Made by a program: the position numbers and the translations under genes. The notes under the pieces were generated by a model. The model saw only the letters and a list, made by a program, of their open reading frames with translations, was not told where the DNA came from and searched no databases. From contig CAJLTZ010000032.1 of assembly GCA_905209725.1 (NCBI GenBank), forward strand, positions 1 to 25,285: a DNA stretch of 25,285 nt, read 5' to 3'. Positions 22,289 through 25,285 of the stretch are shown one piece after another; position 1 is the stretch's first letter, and each line of letters opens with the position of its first letter. The stretch is from an uncultured Muribaculaceae bacterium. GTDB lineage: Bacteria; Bacteroidota; Bacteroidia; Bacteroidales; Muribaculaceae.

Positions 22289-23842
22289 TCATTCAATTAT
22301 CCAGCCGTCGATATTGCGGGTCTCTGGGGAGATATTTACGCCTACCTTTACTATCGACTTATGGTTAAGCCTGTTCTCTAATGGCACTGTATACTCTTTT
22401 TCATTGATTTGCGCTAATGCCTCCTCAGGAGTAGCGCCATATTTGAACTCAAGGATGTAGATTGCCTTTCCTCCCTCGAGCACCATATCCATACGCCCTC
22501 GCGAGGTGCGCCGTTCGGCATCAATATTCAGGCCTACAAGCCGGCTTATAATCAGAATATTCTTCTGCCATTGCGGCTCCTTGTCGATGTGCGCTAAATA
22601 AGGAATGCCTGCAAGGAACGACTGCATTTCGTGCAAGAAACCTTCAATATCATCCTCATCTATAAAATCATGGAGTGAATTGATGAAATTGTCGGCGCGG
22701 CCGGAATCCCATTTTTTCACGGTCTCCATTAAATCCATAAAGAAGCCCTTTCTCACTTCTACGTTGGGATAGCCCAATTTGAATGTATCCCTTTTCGGAT
22801 TATACGACTTGATGGTGAGATATCCGGTGTAAAAGCAAGCCAATGCCAGATTTGTGCCTAACACATCTCCGCTTTCGAGCGTGGACCTTGAAAGCACCGT
22901 CCCTTCGAGATCCGTCGCCCCCCAGTCATTGCTCAGGAACTGATGAATCAGACGAGTAGGTGTTCCTGACTGGAACCAATAATCGCCGATTCGCTTGAAA
23001 TACATGGCTTTCATCACACTATATGGATTATATATGTCGACAAGATTGTCAGAGAAATGATATCCATCATAATGTTTTTTCAGTCTTAAGAGCGCCTCTC
23101 CATAGGTAACTCCCATGCTTTCCGCCATTTCTTCGATGCTCTCGTTGAAGTTATCCTTCAATTCCTGCGTTGATATTCCACATATCGCAGAATATTCCAG
23201 ACTAAGGGAAAGATCCAGAATATTATTGAGGCCGCTGAAAATATTTATCTGGCCTAACTTGCCAACTCCCGTGAAGAATACAAACTTCAGATAGTCGGTA
23301 TTGGCTTTCATCACGCGATAGAAATCATGGAGAGTCTTGCGGTTGGCCGTTTCCAACTCATGATTGCCATAGGCGTCGACAATCGGGCTGTCGTATTCAT
23401 CAATCAATACCACTACTTGCTTGCCGGTGCTTTCGTAGATGAAGCGGATAAGTTTGTCGAACCGCATTTCCGGCGAATCGTCAGGATTTGACTCGCCATA
23501 TTCCCTCTCCCATTCGTCAAGGACAGAATTCAATGCTTTCTGCAAATCCCCGATGTTGTTGTAACCATTGCGGGTAAAATCGAGTCTGAGCACAGGATAT
23601 TTCACCCATTCCTCCGGCTCAAGGCTGTCGATGGCCAAACCGCGGAAGAGTTCCCTGTCGCCGCGGAAATAAGAGGCCATGGTGGAAATCAGCATACTTT
23701 TGCCGAAGCGGCGCGGCCGGCTGAGGAAAAAGAATTTCCCCGTAGTCACAAGTTTGTGTATATACATCGTTTTGTCGACATATTTATACCCACCGAGTAT
23801 TATCTCCCTGAAACTCGATTCACTAACCGGATACTTAACCAT
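22289..23842 (-). CDS. AAA-ATPase-like protein with C-terminal PD-(D/E)XK nuclease domain
   Basis: A 517-residue protein of the AAA-ATPase_like plus PDDEXK_9 type, found in many copies in Bacteroidales genomes and of unproven function. The N-terminal ATPase has the unusual P-loop SRPRRFGKS (residues 41-49), which lacks the canonical first glycine, and a Walker B VLIDEYD at 145-151. The conserved FFTGVGKLGQINIFSGLNN segment follows near residue 215. The C-terminal nuclease-like fold shows Asp452 in GRMDMVL and EFK at 465-467, so the PD-(D/E)XK catalytic residues are present. Codon use is AT-richer than the housekeeping part of the window, suggesting transfer. TATCTTTG (23873-23866) is a -7-like element upstream. 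Host-defence or mobile-element roles have been suspected for such proteins but are not shown here. Confidence 0.9.
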   Translation of the reverse strand: MVKYPVSESSFREIILGGYKYVDKTMYIHKLVTTGKFFFLSRPRRFGKSMLISTMASYFRGDRELFRGLAIDSLEPEEWVKYPVLRLDFTRNGYNNIGDLQKALNSVLDEWEREYGESNPDDSPEMRFDKLIRFIYESTGKQVVVLIDEYDSPIVDAYGNHELETANRKTLHDFYRVMKANTDYLKFVFFTGVGKLGQINIFSGLNNILDLSLSLEYSAICGISTQELKDNFNESIEEMAESMGVTYGEALLRLKKHYDGYHFSDNLVDIYNPYSVMKAMYFKRIGDYWFQSGTPTRLIHQFLSNDWGATDLEGTVLSRSTLESGDVLGTNLALACFYTGYLTIKSYNPKRDTFKLGYPNVEVRKGFFMDLMETVKKWDSGRADNFINSLHDFIDEDDIEGFLHEMQSFLAGIPYLAHIDKEPQWQKNILIISRLVGLNIDAERRTSRGRMDMVLEGGKAIYILEFKYGATPEEALAQINEKEYTVPLENRLNHKSIVKVGVNISPETRNIDGWIIE

Positions 23843-23865
23843 ACACTATCTTCTTTTGAATCCCA

Positions 23866-23873
23866 CAAAGATA
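23866..23873 (-). promoter_or_regulatory. -7-like element TATCTTTG upstream of the AAA/PD-(D/E)XK gene
   Basis: Fits TAnnTTTG on the minus strand, 24 nt before the start codon. No TTTG occurs at the standard -33 position, so this half-site is weak support. Confidence 0.35.
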
Positions 23874-23917
23874 ACAAAATAAATTTAATTTCCTCTATCC
23901 CCTCCAATAAACAGAAT

Positions 23918-23939
23918 TAATAAAAGCCGCAGAGCGGCT
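23918..23939 (-). terminator. Intrinsic terminator downstream of the second secreted-protein gene
   Basis: On the minus strand AGCCGC-TCT-GCGGCT (23939-23925) is followed by TTTTATTAA. It lies about 80 nt after the stop at 24018 and before the AAA/PD-(D/E)XK gene. Confidence 0.65.
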
Positions 23940-24017
23940 GTCCTTATATTGGATAGTCACTCCGCACTTATGGATGCTTTCTTCTTGTCTTTATCGGATG
24001 TTCATACTTCAACTTTA

Positions 24018-24764
24018 CTATTTGTGGATCTTAGAAGTAAGTTTTAGTCCGGAGATATATGCCTCTACGCCATTGAGCCCTTGGACTACTGTGTATTTCA
24101 GTTTATCAAGGTCTATTCCATATGGATCTGAGACATTATAATTATATATTGTAGTATAATCTCTCCTTATCTCTCCAAATGGCTTTTGACATATTAATGT
24201 ATTGTTATTCTCCAGCAAGAATATAATGTAATAATACTCCCACTGCACGCTGTGATATTCATCGTCGAATGATATTTGGGGAAGAGTTCCCTCACCCCAT
24301 ACATTGCGTATATTGAGATAGCACTGATATTTTTCTTCGTCTGACTCCCATTCCATATAGTCTATATTCATGAAAGGGAATATAACTAATGCAACTCGGT
24401 CGTCATACTCTTTAGTTTCAGGATTATAAACTTTAGCGTCATTGACAAGTGCGCCTCTTAACCAATGATGGTAGTTATTTTTAGAGCGAGCCGGAAAAAG
24501 GTTCTCAAACCATGCGACTTTATTTTCCTGAAGCACTACGCGGCATTCCTTGGGCAGTGTTGGATTTTCGATACCCAATGCGTTTAGCGTACCCTCCACA
24601 CTGAATGTAATCATTTTCCCTTTGATGCTGTCGCTGATATTAACGGTCTCTCCCTGCTGGAAAAATTCTATTATTTCGGAAACTGTTGATTGTGCGGAAA
24701 CTGACAGCGAGGCCAGCATAGCAAAAAATGCAATTGCTGCAATTCTTAATCTATATGTTTTCAT
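24018..24764 (-). CDS. Secreted hypothetical protein
   Basis: A 248-residue exported protein. The signal peptide (core IAAIAFFAMLASLSV) likely ends SVSA before Gln. The mature protein is aromatic-rich and probably all-beta: FSVEGTLNALGI and KMITFSVEG alternate polar and hydrophobic residues, and LICQKPFGEIRRDYTTIYNYN holds one of only three cysteines. I recognise no family. The early part, with QQGETVNISDSIKGKMITF, faintly recalls an OB-like or beta-barrel strand set. The gene is AT-rich like its neighbours. A period-8 tandem repeat sits just upstream of the start codon and an intrinsic terminator follows. The adjacent fragment upstream looks like another secreted protein, so this is a small secreted-protein region. 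Confidence 0.78.
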   Translation of the reverse strand: MKTYRLRIAAIAFFAMLASLSVSAQSTVSEIIEFFQQGETVNISDSIKGKMITFSVEGTLNALGIENPTLPKECRVVLQENKVAWFENLFPARSKNNYHHWLRGALVNDAKVYNPETKEYDDRVALVIFPFMNIDYMEWESDEEKYQCYLNIRNVWGEGTLPQISFDDEYHSVQWEYYYIIFLLENNNTLICQKPFGEIRRDYTTIYNYNVSDPYGIDLDKLKYTVVQGLNGVEAYISGLKLTSKIHK

Positions 24765-24788
24765 GTTTTTCTATTTATATTAAAGTAC

Positions 24789-24828
24789 GTCAACTCGTCA
24801 GCTCGTCAACTCATCAACTCATCAACTT
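24789..24828. repeat. Period-8 tandem repeat (site D)
   Basis: Five units: GTCAACTC, GTCAGCTC, GTCAACTC, ATCAACTC, ATCAACTT. On the minus, coding, strand the units read GAGTTGAC/GAGTTGAT and end 24 nt before the start codon at 24764. They share the TTGA core with the period-7 repeats elsewhere in the window. Confidence 0.85.
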
Positions 24829-24833
24829 TAAGG

Positions 24834-25244
24834 TTATTTTACCAATATCTTTCTCCCTTTATATATGTAGATACCAGGTGTGAGAGAATTTCTTTCGACT
24901 CTGTTGCCCAGCAAATCGACGATTGGGGAATCTGCATCCGATTCGTCAGTAAATATTTCATCCACGGAATCAGGCGTAACACCTTCAGGGGCCAGAATGA
25001 AATTCAGAAACATTTGCCAATACGGGCCAAACAGATATGTCGTTTTTTCATAATGTCCAACTGTACCGTAATCTCCGTCATCATTTTTCATGAAATAATA
25101 ACCTGTATATATTGGGCCGAATGCTCCGCTGGCATTGCTTGGAATCCCGGATATCTCCACCCGGAATGTATTGTCATGAGCGACTTTGAAAACAATTTCT
25201 TTCTTCTCCTTTAGAAGAATATTTCTGTTTTCATTAGTGTCCAC
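24834..25244 (-). CDS. 5'-truncated fragment of a secreted protein with a Bacteroidetes C-terminal tail
   Basis: Only the last 130-odd codons of a larger gene appear to remain. The C-terminus IVDLLGNRVERNSLTPGIYI followed by YKGRKILVK is the short tail commonly seen at the end of secreted or surface proteins in Bacteroidales (LxGxxV then GIYI then a basic strand). No ATG begins the frame; the only start is a GTG at 25244 without a visible ribosome site, and the frame is open only to a stop at 25281-25283. That GTG lies inside the 15-bp inverted sequence I read as an insertion-sequence end, so the native gene probably entered from beyond 25237 and lost its signal peptide and N-terminal domain. 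The domain upstream of the tail is not recognised. Expression as a stable protein is doubtful. Confidence 0.6.
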   Translation of the reverse strand: MDTNENRNILLKEKKEIVFKVAHDNTFRVEISGIPSNASGAFGPIYTGYYFMKNDDGDYGTVGHYEKTTYLFGPYWQMFLNFILAPEGVTPDSVDEIFTDESDADSPIVDLLGNRVERNSLTPGIYIYKGRKILVK

Positions 25245-25285
25245 TAAAAAATCATAAGAGTACTTTGAAATTATTGAAAATCAAT
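25238..25285. mobile_element. Probable terminus of an insertion sequence running off the right edge
   Basis: TGTCCACTAAAAAAT at 25238-25252 is the exact inverse of 34-48. In this orientation it would be the left end of an element extending rightwards out of the window. Its outer edge coincides with the point where the neighbouring gene loses its reading start. Transposase not in view, so the family is unnamed. Confidence 0.45.

Overview
The window reads as chromosomal DNA of a gut-type Bacteroidales, most likely near Muribaculaceae. The evidence is the gene set (GldE, the TIGR02757 family, a DUF4369 lipoprotein, a family-10-like glycosyl hydrolase, an AAA-ATPase-like/PD-(D/E)XK protein), lipoproteins with C-terminal acidic export-like signals, and the Bacteroidetes promoter form TTTG-N19/20-TAnnTTTG. 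That form can be seen complete at five places. Most of the window is GC-rich housekeeping DNA; from about 22.3 kb to the right end it is visibly AT-richer and looks accessory.

Layout. 1-1.19 kb: a Bax-inhibitor-1 family membrane protein and a small acidic protein on +, closed by a bidirectional terminator shared with pnp (polynucleotide phosphorylase, -). 3.53-3.88 kb: divergent promoter region. 3.88-11.02 kb, +: DUF4369/thioredoxin-like lipoprotein, SUI1/YciH factor, AddA/RecB-like helicase-nuclease, GldE and a phosphopantetheinyl transferase. 11.02-11.72 kb: a possible 37-residue membrane protein (-) and an orphan HipB-like repressor (+) from divergent promoters. 11.73-20.78 kb, all -: a tightly packed eight-gene run read as glyS, lemA, FKBP lipoprotein, S9 peptidase, glycosyltransferase 2, small lipoprotein, TIGR02757 protein, glycosyl hydrolase. 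20.78-21.58 kb: non-coding by ordinary criteria, but holding a promoter, three micro-ORFs and an intrinsic terminator on -, which I read as an unannotated small RNA or leader. 21.58-25.24 kb, -: secreted protein, AAA/PD-(D/E)XK protein, another secreted protein and a 5'-truncated fragment with a Bacteroidetes-type C-terminal tail.

Two non-gene patterns stand out. First, a 15-bp sequence occurs as an inverted pair, each copy ending exactly 48 nt from its window edge. The simplest reading is that the window lies between the facing ends of two copies of one insertion sequence, that the right copy cut off the 5' end of the last gene, and that the left copy sits just upstream of the first gene. 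Second, several gene junctions carry short tandem repeats of period 7 or 8 with a TTGA core, three of them beside a GTCGC/GCGAC dyad.

Functionally the window combines RNA turnover and translation (pnp, YciH, glyS), recombinational repair (AddA-like), and envelope or secreted functions (lipoproteins, GldE, S9 peptidase, FKBP, glycosyltransferase, hydrolase). I see no complete transposase, CRISPR array, tRNA or rRNA. No defence system is certain.
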